From Streptomyces sp. NBC_00353 (GTDB lineage: Bacteria; Actinomycetota; Actinomycetes; Streptomycetales; Streptomycetaceae): a DNA stretch of 64,000 nt. The position numbers and the translations under genes are program-made. Below the pieces are notes generated by a model. It was not told the DNA's origin. It worked only from the letters and a program-made list of their open reading frames with translations, and made no database searches. Location: contig NZ_CP107985.1 in the NCBI RefSeq assembly GCF_036108815.1, positions 8,367,501-8,431,500 of the forward strand, given 5' to 3'. Of this stretch, positions 24,243-33,494 are shown one piece after another; positions within the stretch are counted from its first letter, which is position 1; each line of letters opens with the position of its first letter.

Positions 24243-25772
24243 ATGAACCAGCCCGACACGGGCCCGGCCCCCGTCCTGGCCCTGACGGACGTGTCCAAGT
24301 CCTTCGGTGCCGTACGGGCCCTGCAGGACGTCTCCCTGCAACTGCTCCCGGGCGAGGTCCACGCGCTCGCGGGGGAGAACGGTGCGGGCAAGTCTACGCT
24401 CATCAAGACGCTGGCCGGGGTGCACCGGCCGGACTCCGGCCAGGTGATGCTCGACGGGAAGCCGGTCGTCTTCAACGGCCCGGCCGACGCCCGCGACGCC
24501 GGCATCGCCGTCATCTACCAGGAGCCCACGCTCTTCCCCGACCTGTCGATCGCCGAGAACATCTTCATGGGCCGTCAGCCGCGCGCCTCACTCGGCCGGA
24601 TCGACCGCAGGGCCGTGCGCGAGGCGACGGCCGCCCTGATGACCCGGCTCGGCGTCGACCTCGACCCGGAACGGCTCGCCCGTGGGCTGTCCATCGCCGA
24701 CCAGCAGATCGTCGAGATCGCCAAGGCGCTCTCCTTCGACGCCCGCGTCCTGATCATGGACGAGCCCACCGCCGCCCTCACCGGCAGCGAGACCGCCCGT
24801 CTCTTCTCGGTCGTCAGGACGCTGCGCGCCTCCGGCGCCGCCGTTCTGTTCATCTCGCACCGCCTCGAGGAGATCTTCGGGCTCTGCCAGCGCGTGACGA
24901 CGCTGCGGGACGGCCGCTGGGTCGCCTCCGAGCCCCTGGACGGTCTCACCGAGGACGACCTCGTACGCCGCATGGTCGGCCGCGACCTCGACGAGCTCTA
25001 CCCCAAGCAGGCCACGACCGTCGGCGAGACCGCCCTGTCGGTGCGGCGGCTCACCCGTGAAGGTGTCTTCCGGGACGTCTCGTTCGAGGTGCGGCGCGGC
25101 GAGATCGTGGCGCTCGCCGGGCTGGTCGGCGCGGGCCGCTCCGAGGTCGTCCAGGCCGTCTTCGGCGTGGACAAGGCTGACGCGGGCGAGGTGTACGTGA
25201 ACGGCACGCCGCTGCGGGCCGGTTCACCGACTGCCGCCATGGACGCCGGAGTTGCCCTCGTACCGGAGGACCGGCGCCAGCGCGGGCTCGTCATGGAGAT
25301 GTCCATCGAGCGCAACATCGGCCTCACCGGGCTCGGCAGCCTGGGCAGCGGCGGCATGGTGCGCCGCACCCTGGAGCGCGGGCGGGCCGCCGACTGGGCG
25401 GTGAAGCTCCAGCTCAAGTACAACAAACTCTCCGACACGGTCGGGGTGCTGTCCGGCGGCAACCAGCAGAAGGTCGTCCTCGCCAAGTGGCTGGCCACCG
25501 ACCCGGCCGTGCTCATCGTCGACGAGCCCACGCGCGGCATCGACGTCGGCACCAAGGCCGAGGTCCACCGGCTGCTGTCCTCGCTCGCCGCAGAAGGCCT
25601 CGCCGTGCTGATGGTCTCCTCCGACCTGCCCGAGGTGCTCGGCATGGCCGACCGCGTGCTGGTCATGCACGAGGGCCGACTGGTGGCGGAGATCCCCCGT
25701 GAGGAGGCCACCGAGGAGACGGTCATGGCCGCGGCCACGGGTCGCCCCACCGGCAAGGAGAAGGCGGCATGA
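24243..25772 (+). CDS. rhamnose ABC importer ATPase (two nucleotide-binding domains)
   Basis: The 509-residue protein holds two ABC domains, as in ribose/rhamnose-type importers. Domain 1 has Walker A GENGAGKST near residue 44, signature LSIADQQIVEIAK and Walker B LIMDEPTAAL. Domain 2 has the degenerate Walker A GLVGAGRSEV near residue 297 but intact LSGGNQQKVVLAKWL and LIVDEPTRGID. Such pairs use one functional ATP site. It is the first gene of the plus-strand operon. The ATG at 24243 follows CACGGAG; an in-frame codon at 24195 lies inside the operator and is not used. Confidence 0.92.
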   Translation: MNQPDTGPAPVLALTDVSKSFGAVRALQDVSLQLLPGEVHALAGENGAGKSTLIKTLAGVHRPDSGQVMLDGKPVVFNGPADARDAGIAVIYQEPTLFPDLSIAENIFMGRQPRASLGRIDRRAVREATAALMTRLGVDLDPERLARGLSIADQQIVEIAKALSFDARVLIMDEPTAALTGSETARLFSVVRTLRASGAAVLFISHRLEEIFGLCQRVTTLRDGRWVASEPLDGLTEDDLVRRMVGRDLDELYPKQATTVGETALSVRRLTREGVFRDVSFEVRRGEIVALAGLVGAGRSEVVQAVFGVDKADAGEVYVNGTPLRAGSPTAAMDAGVALVPEDRRQRGLVMEMSIERNIGLTGLGSLGSGGMVRRTLERGRAADWAVKLQLKYNKLSDTVGVLSGGNQQKVVLAKWLATDPAVLIVDEPTRGIDVGTKAEVHRLLSSLAAEGLAVLMVSSDLPEVLGMADRVLVMHEGRLVAEIPREEATEETVMAAATGRPTGKEKAA

Positions 25773-25842
25773 CAGTCGAGCCAGGCCTCAGCGGGCGCCC
25801 CCGACACGGCGGCTCGCACGACACACACGAAAGGACAGCGGC

Positions 25843-26880
25843 GTGACGGCCACCCTCGAATCTCCGCCGGCCGCGCCGGAGGCGGACCGCCGATCCGCGC
25901 GCTCGCTCATGGATCTGGTCCTCCGTGCCCGTGAGTTGAGCATCGGCGGCGCGCTCGTCGTGCTGATCCTCGGCACCTGGATATCCAACCCGTCCTTCCT
26001 GGACGACCAGGGCATCAAGGACCTGCTCCTCAACTCCTCGATCCTCGTCCTGCTCGCCGTCGGCCAGTCCGTCGTCGTCATCACCCGCAACATCGACCTG
26101 TCCGTCGGCTCCGTGGTCGGGCTCACCGCCTTCGCCTGCGGCAGCTTCGTCTCGGGCACGGACCACAGCGCGCTGACCGTCGTCCTGCTCGGCATCGGAC
26201 TCGGCGTCCTGTGCGGCCTGGTCAGCGGGCTGCTGGTCAGCTTCGGCCGGGTCCCCGCGCTGGTCGTCACCCTCGGCATGCTCTACGTCATCCAGGGCAT
26301 CGACCACGCCTGGGCGCACGGCGAACAGATCAACGCCGCCGACGTCCCCGACGACGTGCTCGGCCTCGGCAGCGGCAGTGTCCTCGGCATCCCGTATCTG
26401 CCGCTGATCTCCGCCGCCGTCCTGGTCGGCACCGCCTACTACCTGCGGACCTACCGCAGCGGCCGGGAGCTGTACGCGATCGGGTCCAACCCCGAGGCCG
26501 CCCGCCTGGCCGGTATCCCCATCCGCCGCCGCGTGCTCGCCGCGTACGCCTTCTCCGGCGCCGTCGCCGGTCTTGCCGGTGCGCTGTGGCTCGCCCGCTT
26601 CGGCACGGTCGTCGCCGACGCCGCGAACGGCTGGGAGCTGACCGTCGTCAGCTCGGTCGTCGTCGGCGGCATCGCCATCACCGGTGGCGTCGGCACGGTC
26701 TGGGGCGCGGCGCTCGGCGCGCTGCTGCTCACCACGATGGGCAGCGCCCTCGTCGTCCTGAAGGTTGACTCCTTCTGGCAGCAGGCCATCACCGGTGTGC
26801 TGCTGCTCGCGGCCATCACCACCGACCGCATCGTGAACCTGCGCACCACCAGCGCGCTGAGGAAGAGGAGCCGACGATGA
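25843..26880 (+). CDS. rhamnose ABC importer permease 1
   Basis: The 345-residue permease starts with GTG at 25843 after AAAGGACAG. It has the branched-chain/ribose permease fold with about ten helices and the family loops TRNIDLSVGSVVGL near residue 88 and GSNPEAARLAGI near residue 215, the site that contacts the ATPase. It overlaps permease 2 by 4 nt. Pairs of such permeases are normal for rhamnose importers, where they form a heterodimeric channel. Confidence 0.9.
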   Translation: MTATLESPPAAPEADRRSARSLMDLVLRARELSIGGALVVLILGTWISNPSFLDDQGIKDLLLNSSILVLLAVGQSVVVITRNIDLSVGSVVGLTAFACGSFVSGTDHSALTVVLLGIGLGVLCGLVSGLLVSFGRVPALVVTLGMLYVIQGIDHAWAHGEQINAADVPDDVLGLGSGSVLGIPYLPLISAAVLVGTAYYLRTYRSGRELYAIGSNPEAARLAGIPIRRRVLAAYAFSGAVAGLAGALWLARFGTVVADAANGWELTVVSSVVVGGIAITGGVGTVWGAALGALLLTTMGSALVVLKVDSFWQQAITGVLLLAAITTDRIVNLRTTSALRKRSRR

Positions 26881-27863
26881 ACACCCTCGTCAAATACCTG
26901 CGCTGGGACACCGTCGTCGGCGTGCTCCTGATCGCCGTCTTCCTCGCCGGATCCGGTACGACGGAGGGCTTCGCGGACACCGCCAACCTCTCCGCCGCCC
27001 TCGACGACACCGCCGAAATCGCCCTGATCGCATTGCCGATGACCCTGCTCGTCGTCGCGGGACAGGTCGACCTCTCCGTGGCCTCCATGCTCGGACTCTC
27101 CAGTGCGCTCGCAGGCTCGCTGTGGGAGGCCGGCTGGACCTTCGAGACGATCGTGCCCCTGTGCCTGCTCGTCGGCGCGCTCGGCGGCCTCCTCAACGGG
27201 TGGCTCGTCACCCGTGTCGGGCTGCCCTCGCTCGCCGTCACCATCGGCACGCTCACTCTCTACCGGGGCCTGGCCTCCGTCGTCCTCGGGGACAAGGCGG
27301 TCGCCGACTTCCCCGAGACGTACTCCCGGTGGGCCACCTACACCCAGACCGTGCCCGGCACCTTCATCCCGTACCCCGTCGCCCTGTTCGGCGTCCTGGC
27401 CGTCATCACCGCCGTCGTCCTGCACTGCACGGCCTTCGGGAGGTCGCTGTACGCGATCGGCGCGCAGGAGGACGCGGCCTACTTCGCCGGCATCCGGGTC
27501 AAGCGCATCAAACTGGTGCTGTTCGTCCTCGCGGGCTTCGTGGCCTCCTTCGCCGGGATCGTCTTCACCCTGCGGTACGGCAGTGCCCGCGCCGACAACG
27601 GGGTCGGACTCGAACTGGTCGTCATCGCCTCGGTGCTGCTCGGCGGCGTCGACTTCGACGGCGGGCGGGGCACCCTCGGCGGCGCGGTCGCCGGTGTGCT
27701 GCTGATCGGCCTGCTGAACAACCTCCTCACCCTCAACGACGTGTCCAACGAGATCCAGGTCATCGTCACCGGCCTGCTGCTCGTGGCCTCCGTCCTCACC
27801 CCGCGGGTCGTCGCCGCCGTCTCCGAGCGCCGCCACCGGCGCGCCGCGACCGCCTCCGCCTAG
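26877..27863 (+). CDS. rhamnose ABC importer permease 2
   Basis: The 328-residue membrane protein is homologous in layout to permease 1: helices from residue 14, the VAGQVDLSVASMLGL loop near residue 60 and the coupling loop GAQEDAAYFAGI near residue 197. The ATGA overlap with the preceding gene couples translation. With permease 1, the ATPase and the lipoprotein it completes a high-affinity sugar importer. Confidence 0.9.
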   Translation: MNTLVKYLRWDTVVGVLLIAVFLAGSGTTEGFADTANLSAALDDTAEIALIALPMTLLVVAGQVDLSVASMLGLSSALAGSLWEAGWTFETIVPLCLLVGALGGLLNGWLVTRVGLPSLAVTIGTLTLYRGLASVVLGDKAVADFPETYSRWATYTQTVPGTFIPYPVALFGVLAVITAVVLHCTAFGRSLYAIGAQEDAAYFAGIRVKRIKLVLFVLAGFVASFAGIVFTLRYGSARADNGVGLELVVIASVLLGGVDFDGGRGTLGGAVAGVLLIGLLNNLLTLNDVSNEIQVIVTGLLLVASVLTPRVVAAVSERRHRRAATASA

Positions 27864-27909
27864 CTCCCCTTCCCTCCCTCAACTCCTGCCCTCCGAAAGG
27901 GACACCACC

Positions 27910-28998
27910 ATGTCTGCGCACTCCCGCACGCGCCGCCGTGCCATCCTCACCACCACCGCTGCGGCCTGTGTCCTCGCCGTCACGCTGGCCGGCTGCTCGG
28001 GCACCACCAAGAACGACACCAAGAACGAGGCGAAGGAGGCGGCGAGCAGCGCCGAGGCCGACCCGAACGCGCCGCTGAAGAAGGGCCTCAAGCTCGCCTT
28101 TCTGCCGAAGCAGATCAACAACCCGTACGAGAAGATCGTCGACGACGCGGGGATCGGCGCGGCCAAGGAGTTCGGCGGCTCGGGCAAGGAGGTCGGACCC
28201 TCCGACGCCAAGGCCTCCTCCCAGGTCTCGTACATCAACACCCTCATCCAGCAGCGCCAGGACGCGATCCTCATCGCCGCCAACGACCCCAACGCGGTGT
28301 GCGGCCCGCTCAAGCAGGCCATGAAGCAGGACATCAAGGTCGTCGCCTACGACTCCGACACCGCCAAGGACTGCCGTCAGCTGTTCATCAACCAGGCCAG
28401 CTCCGAGGAGATCGGCCGCAGCCAGGTCCAGCACCTCGCCAAGCAGCTCGACTACAAGGGCGAGATCGCGATCCTCTCGGCCACCCAGAACGCGACGAAC
28501 CAGAACACCTGGATCGGGTTCATGAAGGACGAGCTGAAGAAGCCCGAGTACAAGGGCCTGAAGCTGGTCAAGGTCGCCTACGGGGACGACGACGACCAGA
28601 AGTCGTTCCAGGAGACCCAGGGTCTGCTCAAGGCCTACCCGAAGCTGAAGGGCATCATCTCGCCCACCACCGTCGGCATCGCCGCCGCCTCGCGCTACAT
28701 CAGCGACTCCAGCTACAAGGGCAAGGTCGTCATCAACGGCCTGGGCACGCCGAACCAGATGCGCAAGTACGTCAAGGACGGCACGGTCGAGCAGTTCTCC
28801 CTGTGGGACCCCAAGAAGCTCGGCTACCTCGGCTCGTACGCGGCCGCCGCTCTCGCCTCGGGCCAGATCACCGGTGCGGAGGGCGAGAAGTTCAAGGCCG
28901 GTGACCTCGGCGAGTACACCATCGGCAAGGACGGCGAGGTCATCCTCGGCCCGCCGACCGTCTTCGACAAGAACAACATCGACGACTTCGACTTCTGA
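27910..28998 (+). CDS. rhaS: rhamnose-binding lipoprotein of the ABC importer
   Basis: The 362-residue protein has a lipoprotein signal: basic RTRRRA, hydrophobic core, and lipobox LAGC with the lipidated Cys at residue 29. The mature part is a periplasmic-binding-protein type I fold: LKLAFLPKQINNPY, then ILIAANDPNAVCGPLKQA and GIISPTTVGIAAASRYI. The match is to rhamnose-specific RhaS proteins, and all neighbours are rhamnose genes. A run of Lys/Asn/Glu after the Cys is a flexible tether. GAAAGGGA lies upstream of the ATG. Confidence 0.9.
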   Translation: MSAHSRTRRRAILTTTAAACVLAVTLAGCSGTTKNDTKNEAKEAASSAEADPNAPLKKGLKLAFLPKQINNPYEKIVDDAGIGAAKEFGGSGKEVGPSDAKASSQVSYINTLIQQRQDAILIAANDPNAVCGPLKQAMKQDIKVVAYDSDTAKDCRQLFINQASSEEIGRSQVQHLAKQLDYKGEIAILSATQNATNQNTWIGFMKDELKKPEYKGLKLVKVAYGDDDDQKSFQETQGLLKAYPKLKGIISPTTVGIAAASRYISDSSYKGKVVINGLGTPNQMRKYVKDGTVEQFSLWDPKKLGYLGSYAAAALASGQITGAEGEKFKAGDLGEYTIGKDGEVILGPPTVFDKNNIDDFDF

Positions 28999-29014
28999 GG
29001 TCCGGGATCGCTCG

Positions 29015-29344
29015 ATGCAGCGCGTCTGCTTTCTGCTGAAGGTCCGGCAGGAGCGGCTGGAGGAGTACCGCGAGCGTCACGCGGCCGTATGGCCCGAGAT
29101 GCTCGCGGCGCTCTCCGCCGCCGGCTGGCACAACTACTCGCTCTTCCTCCGGGAGGACGGCCTGCTCGTCGGCTACCTGGAGACCGAGGACTTCGCGGCT
29201 GCGCAGGCCGCCATGGCTGGCACGGACGTCAACACCCGCTGGCAGGCGGACATGGCGGGCTTCTTCGAAGCCCTGGACGGCGCCAAGCCGGACGAGGCGA
29301 TGAAGCCGCTCACCGAAGTCTTCCACCTCGATCGACCGCAATGA
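29015..29344 (+). CDS. rhaM: L-rhamnose mutarotase
   Basis: The 109-residue protein is a dimeric alpha/beta barrel mutarotase of the RhaM/RhaU family: FLLKVRQERLEEYRERHAAVWPEM carries the conserved Tyr-x3-His active-site region, and WHNYSLFLREDGLLVGYLE follows. It interconverts alpha and beta anomers of rhamnose after import, feeding the isomerase. It lies 16 nt after the binding-protein gene, and its stop overlaps an ATG of the next frame. Confidence 0.93.
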   Translation: MQRVCFLLKVRQERLEEYRERHAAVWPEMLAALSAAGWHNYSLFLREDGLLVGYLETEDFAAAQAAMAGTDVNTRWQADMAGFFEALDGAKPDEAMKPLTEVFHLDRPQ

Positions 29345-29367
29345 CCCGGCACAGGAGGGTATCGACC

Positions 29368-30795
29368 GTGACCGCAAGGACTCCCGCCACCGCACGCAGG
29401 CCGAAGATCGGGCTCGTCGCGGGCGGACTCGGCGCCTACTGGCCCCAGTTCCCCGACCTCCTCCCGCAGCTGCGGCGCTCCGCCGACCGCGTCACCGAGC
29501 GGATGCGGGAGTTCGACGCGGACGTCGTGGACGTGGGCTTCATCTCCGACGCCCAGGAGGGGGCCGCCGCGGCCGAGAAGCTCAGGGCCGAGGGCTGCGA
29601 CCTGATCGTCGGCTTCCTCACCACCTATATGACCGCCACCATGCTGGTGCCCATTGCCCAGCGCAGCGGCGCCCCCGTACTCCTCATCAACCTCCAGCCC
29701 ACGGAGGCCATGGACCACGCGTCCTTCGACACGGGCGCCTGGCTCGCCTACTGCGGCGCCTGCCCGCTCCCCGAAATGGCCGGCGCCTTCGAGCGCGCGG
29801 GAGTTCCCTTCCGCTCCGTCTCGGGACACCTGGAGGACGAGCGCGCCTGGCAGCGCATCGGGCGGTGGATCCGGGCCGCGGGCGTACGGTCGGTGCTGCG
29901 CCATGGACGGCACGGGCTGATGGGTCACCTCTACCCGGGCATGTACGACGTGTCCACCGACCTGACCATGGTCGCCGGCAACCTGGGCGGCCACGTCGAG
30001 GTCCTGGAGTTCGACGACCTGCGGGTGCGTGTCGAGAAGGCCGGGGAAGAGGAGGTCGAGGCCAAACTCGCCGAGGTCGGCGCGGTGTTCGAGCTGGCCG
30101 AGTCCGTTGTCCAGGACGACCTGGTCTGGGCCGCGCGGGTGTCCGTCGGACTCGACCGGCTCGTCGAGGACTTCGACCTGGACTCCCTGGCGTACTACCA
30201 CCGCGGCCTCGACGGCGAGATCCACGAGCGGCTGGGTGCGGGCATGATCCTCGGCTCCTCCCTGCTGACCGCGCGAGGCGTGCCCACCTGCGGCGAGTAC
30301 GAACTGCGCACCTCGCTCGCCATGTTGGTCGCGGAGCGGCTGGGGGCGGGCGGTTCGTTCACCGAGCTGCAGGCGCTCAACTTCCGTGACGGCGTGGTGG
30401 AGATGGGCCACGACGGCCCGGGACACCTCGCCATCAGCGAGCGGAAGCCGCTGTTGCGGGGCCTGGGTGTCTACCACGGCAAGCGCGGCTGGGGCGTCTC
30501 GGTCGAGTTCGACGTCAAGCACGGCCCGGTCACCCTCGTCGGGCTGGGCCAGTCCCGTGACGGCCGCTACCGGCTGATCGCCTCCGAGGGCGAGGTCGTC
30601 GCAGGTCCGCTGCTCCAGATCGGCAACACCACGTCGAGGGTGGACTTCGGGGCCGATCCGGGGGAGTGGACCGACGCCTGGAGCGCGAGCGGAGTCGGCC
30701 ACCACTGGGCGCTGGCCACCGGCCGGCTGCTGCCCGAACTCCGGGCGCTGGCGGACCTCGCCGGTCTGGAACTGGTGGAAGTCACCGGCCGATGA
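29368..30795 (+). CDS. L-fucose/L-arabinose isomerase-family protein
   Basis: From a GTG at 29368 (GGAGGG 9 nt upstream) the protein is 475 residues; the overlapping ATG at 29341 would add nine. It opens PKIGLVAGGLGAYWPQFPDL and shows DVVDVGFISDAQEG and RHGRHGLMGHLYPGMYDVSTD, the N-terminal Rossmann-like part of fucose/arabinose isomerases. Glu and Asp residues in the C-terminal half (ALNFRDGVVEMGHDGPGH with His) could bind metal. Its place as last gene of the rhamnose import operon suggests a role on a deoxy-sugar such as rhamnose, fucose or a breakdown product, but a true rhamnose isomerase already exists at 22863. Exact substrate unknown. Confidence 0.8.
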   Translation: MTARTPATARRPKIGLVAGGLGAYWPQFPDLLPQLRRSADRVTERMREFDADVVDVGFISDAQEGAAAAEKLRAEGCDLIVGFLTTYMTATMLVPIAQRSGAPVLLINLQPTEAMDHASFDTGAWLAYCGACPLPEMAGAFERAGVPFRSVSGHLEDERAWQRIGRWIRAAGVRSVLRHGRHGLMGHLYPGMYDVSTDLTMVAGNLGGHVEVLEFDDLRVRVEKAGEEEVEAKLAEVGAVFELAESVVQDDLVWAARVSVGLDRLVEDFDLDSLAYYHRGLDGEIHERLGAGMILGSSLLTARGVPTCGEYELRTSLAMLVAERLGAGGSFTELQALNFRDGVVEMGHDGPGHLAISERKPLLRGLGVYHGKRGWGVSVEFDVKHGPVTLVGLGQSRDGRYRLIASEGEVVAGPLLQIGNTTSRVDFGADPGEWTDAWSASGVGHHWALATGRLLPELRALADLAGLELVEVTGR

Positions 30796-30927
30796 CACCC
30801 ACGCCAGGAAGGCGCGGAGCACTCCGCTCATAATGGACAAGTACGCGCCGCGGGCGGTGACCGTCACCCCAGGGGCACCCTGCCGCTCGCACGATGCCCT
30901 CCGAGGCACAGAGGCGGTGGCTGACAC

Positions 30928-31797
30928 ATGTGCGCACACGCCCGGCCCGGCGGACAGTCGCCGGGGCCGTCCACAGCGGGCCACTACGGCGAGGCGGTGT
31001 TCCGGCCCGAGCAGCCGGGGGAGGACGACCGTATCGACCTCGGCGCGCTCGCCTACGATGACACCACGATGGCCCGGCTGCGGAGCCTGGGGGTCGGGCC
31101 GGGCTGGAACTGCCTCGACGTAGGAGCCGGCACCGGCACCGTCGCCCGGCGGCTGTTGCACGAGGCGGGTGTCGCGACCGTGCTCGCGGTCGACCGCGAC
31201 GTACGTTTCCTCACCGCCCACCCCTTCCCCGGGCTCGGTGTCCTGGAGGCGGACATCAGCGCCCCGGGTTTCGACCCCGGCCGATTCCAGCTGGTCCACG
31301 CCCGATTCGTCCTGATGCACCTGCCTTCACGGCACCGCCTGATCGCCGCACTGGGTGAACTCCTGGCTCCCGGCGGGGTGCTGGTCCTCAGCGACGCCGT
31401 CGACCTGACCACCGCGACTGCGCCCACGACGCCGTACACCCGGGTCGTGCAGGCCATGTGGCAAGGGCTGCGGGACACGATCGGCACCGACGTCTCCTGG
31501 GTCCCCGAGTATCCACATCTGCTCCGCGCCGCGGGGCTCGCCTCCGTCGCCGCCGAGATCCAGGTACCGCCCCTGGTCCCCGGGAGCCCCATCAGCCGCT
31601 TCTGGGCCCGCAGCTGGGACCGGGCGAGGGAGGCGATCCTGGCCACCGGACTGGTGGACGACGCGACGGTCGACGCGGCGATCCGGTATCTCGACTCGCC
31701 CGACTGCGCTGCGCTGTCGCCCGGAATGATCACGGCCTGGGGATGGAGACCCCAGGAAGCCGTGCCAGGAGCGCCTGACACCCGGCCGCAGAGCTGA
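30928..31797 (+). CDS. SAM-dependent methyltransferase
   Basis: The 289-residue protein has a class I methyltransferase core: motif I LDVGAGTGTVARRL near residues 63-76, acidic AVDRD at the end of strand 2, and the LVHARFVLMHLPSRHRLI post-motif of small-molecule methyltransferases. A C-terminal region (PGSPISRFWARSWDRARE) may bind the substrate. It is convergent with the SDR at 31802, only 4 nt away. Not obviously linked to the rhamnose genes; substrate unknown. Confidence 0.85.
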   Translation: MCAHARPGGQSPGPSTAGHYGEAVFRPEQPGEDDRIDLGALAYDDTTMARLRSLGVGPGWNCLDVGAGTGTVARRLLHEAGVATVLAVDRDVRFLTAHPFPGLGVLEADISAPGFDPGRFQLVHARFVLMHLPSRHRLIAALGELLAPGGVLVLSDAVDLTTATAPTTPYTRVVQAMWQGLRDTIGTDVSWVPEYPHLLRAAGLASVAAEIQVPPLVPGSPISRFWARSWDRAREAILATGLVDDATVDAAIRYLDSPDCAALSPGMITAWGWRPQEAVPGAPDTRPQS

Positions 31798-31801
31798 TCG
31801 G

Positions 31802-32467
31802 TCAGGCTTCCAGGTCGTCGGCGAAGTGCCGGAACCCGCGCCGGTCCTGGTGGATGCTCCACAGAGTCTGTGCGAGCGTGGCCGGGTCCTTCCTCGGATG
31901 TCCGGGGATGATCGCGCCGGGGATGATGAGCTGCGCGACGTGGATGCCGTCGTCGGCCAGGGCGTCGTGCAGCATCTGGCCGTAGGCTCTCTCGGCGGCG
32001 AAGGCGACCGAGGTGCCGGCACGGTCGGGGTGAGGGACCGCGGCGGTGCCGCCGTTGACGAAGAGGATGGTGCCGCGGCCGAGGGCGCGCATGTCGGGCA
32101 GCACCTGGTGCACGGCGGCGACGGGGCCGTAGACGGAGAACTCGATCGGGCCCACGAGGTCGGAGGGAGTGGTCTCCAGGACCGGCCGCATGAAGTCCTT
32201 GTGCGGGACCGGGCTGTACTGCAGGACCTCGATCGGGCCCAGGGTCGCGGTCGCGGCGTCCAGGGCTGCCGCGAGGGCACTCGGATCGCGTACGTCGGCG
32301 GCGAAACCTCGCGCCGTCACGCCCTCGCCGGCCAGTCCGGCGGCGAGGGCGTCGGCCCGGCCCTGGTCGCGGGAGATGAGTGCTGCCTCGAAGCCCTCAC
32401 GGCCGAACCGCCGTGCGGCGGCCGCTCCGAGGCCGGGGCCTGCTCCGATGATGGCCATGGTGGTCAT
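31802..32467 (-). CDS. atypical SDR-family protein
   Basis: The 221-residue protein starts AIIGAGPGLGAAAARRF, an SDR-like dinucleotide site with Gly-Pro-Gly in the loop, and keeps the Rossmann order to residue 220. The NNAG motif reads LQYSPVP and the active-site region reads AFAAERAYGQML: the Tyr-x3-Lys pair is not found in register. A related group of small SDRs is known in actinomycetes without assigned reactions. The ATG at 32467 follows GGAGG. The gene lies beside a broken alcohol dehydrogenase. Confidence 0.75.
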   Translation of the reverse strand: MTTMAIIGAGPGLGAAAARRFGREGFEAALISRDQGRADALAAGLAGEGVTARGFAADVRDPSALAAALDAATATLGPIEVLQYSPVPHKDFMRPVLETTPSDLVGPIEFSVYGPVAAVHQVLPDMRALGRGTILFVNGGTAAVPHPDRAGTSVAFAAERAYGQMLHDALADDGIHVAQLIIPGAIIPGHPRKDPATLAQTLWSIHQDRRGFRHFADDLEA

Positions 32468-32637
32468 GACTTCCTCCTTGGCGTGCGCCGATCAGGAACA
32501 GCGGCGCCGGGATGATTCCGAGGCAGCCGTACGCAGGGGAGCACGCCGGCCGCTCGACGCACGTGTCCGACGCGGCGGCCGTACTCCTCTTCGATGACGC
32601 GGGCGCTCCGTGCGTATGTCTTGCCCACGCTGCTGCG

Positions 32638-32920
32638 TCAGGGGCGAAGCAGAGCCTTGACGGCGCGGCGCTCGTCCATCGCACGGTGGCCACCGGCCAC
32701 CTGGTCGAGCGGGAGAGTGAGGTAGAAGACCTTCATGTCGGGCAGGAAGCGGCGCAGCGGCGTCGGCCCGCCACACAGAGCGACGTGCGAGCGGAACAAC
32801 TGCTCGCCGTCGATCGGCACGCCGTCGGGACGTCGACGAAGCCGAGGTTGTCGGCCGGGCAGAAGGAGCGCAGCGCCCGCTGCATCGACTCGGGGGTGCC
32901 GACGCACTCCAGCGCGAGCG
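32638..32920 (-). pseudogene. C-terminal fragment of a zinc-type alcohol dehydrogenase
   Basis: Two minus-strand frames together spell the end of a zinc-type MDR dehydrogenase: LALECVGTPESMQRALRSF and DNLGFVDVP in one frame, then DGVPIDGEQLFRSHVALCGG, PTPLRRFLPD and FYLTLPLDQVAGGHRAMDE in the next, closing with RRAVKALLRP. A one-base loss near 32838 shifts the frame. About 15 residues that normally stand between LPD and KVF are also missing, and the N-terminal catalytic half is absent. The fragment cannot be functional. Confidence 0.8.
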
Positions 32921-32945
32921 GTGTCCGGCAATCACAGGACCACCC

Positions 32946-33494
32946 TCAGAGGCTCAGCACGATCGCGGACGCTATGCCGCCGAGGAACAGAGCGAAGGCG
33001 CCTTCGCGCCAGCCGCCCTTCCCCCAGCGGAAGGGGCGGTCCAGGGCGAGCCTCCCGGGGCCGATGGCCGCGATGCCGAGCGCGACGACCGCGATGCACA
33101 GGTTGTACTCCATGCCGCCATCCTGAGCCCACAGACCGTGTGCCGCAGTAACGGTCGCCATGGCGTTGATCATCACACCGATCACGGCAGCCGCTGCCAG
33201 TGGCGTGAACAGTCCCAGAGCCAGTCCGAGGCCCCCCAGGAACTCGGATCCACCGCCGATGACGGCGTAGACCTTCCCCGGGCGGTAACCCGTCGCGGCG
33301 AGCCATGCACCCGTGGCGGTGAGGCCGTCGCCACCGAACAGGCCGAAGAGCTTCTGGGCGCCGTGCCCTGCCATGAGCAGGCCGAACGTCACCCTGATAA
33401 GAAGCAGACCGCAGTCGGCGGCGGACACTGCGGGCCGCGCCGAAGCGGAGGCGGGTTCGGGGGAGGCGCGAAGTTGTTCAGCGATGTACTTCAC
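32946..33494 (-). CDS. DoxX-family membrane protein
   Basis: The 182-residue protein has four membrane helices after a soluble N-terminus of about 27 residues. The family signature LLLIRVTFGLLMAGHGAQKLF is at residues 30-50, followed by GGGSEFLGGLGLALGLFTPLAAAA. DoxX proteins are linked to quinone or thiosulfate oxidation and to redox-stress complexes in actinobacteria; none of those partners is next to it here. Function open. Confidence 0.85.
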   Translation of the reverse strand: MKYIAEQLRASPEPASASARPAVSAADCGLLLIRVTFGLLMAGHGAQKLFGLFGGDGLTATGAWLAATGYRPGKVYAVIGGGSEFLGGLGLALGLFTPLAAAAVIGVMINAMATVTAAHGLWAQDGGMEYNLCIAVVALGIAAIGPGRLALDRPFRWGKGGWREGAFALFLGGIASAIVLSL

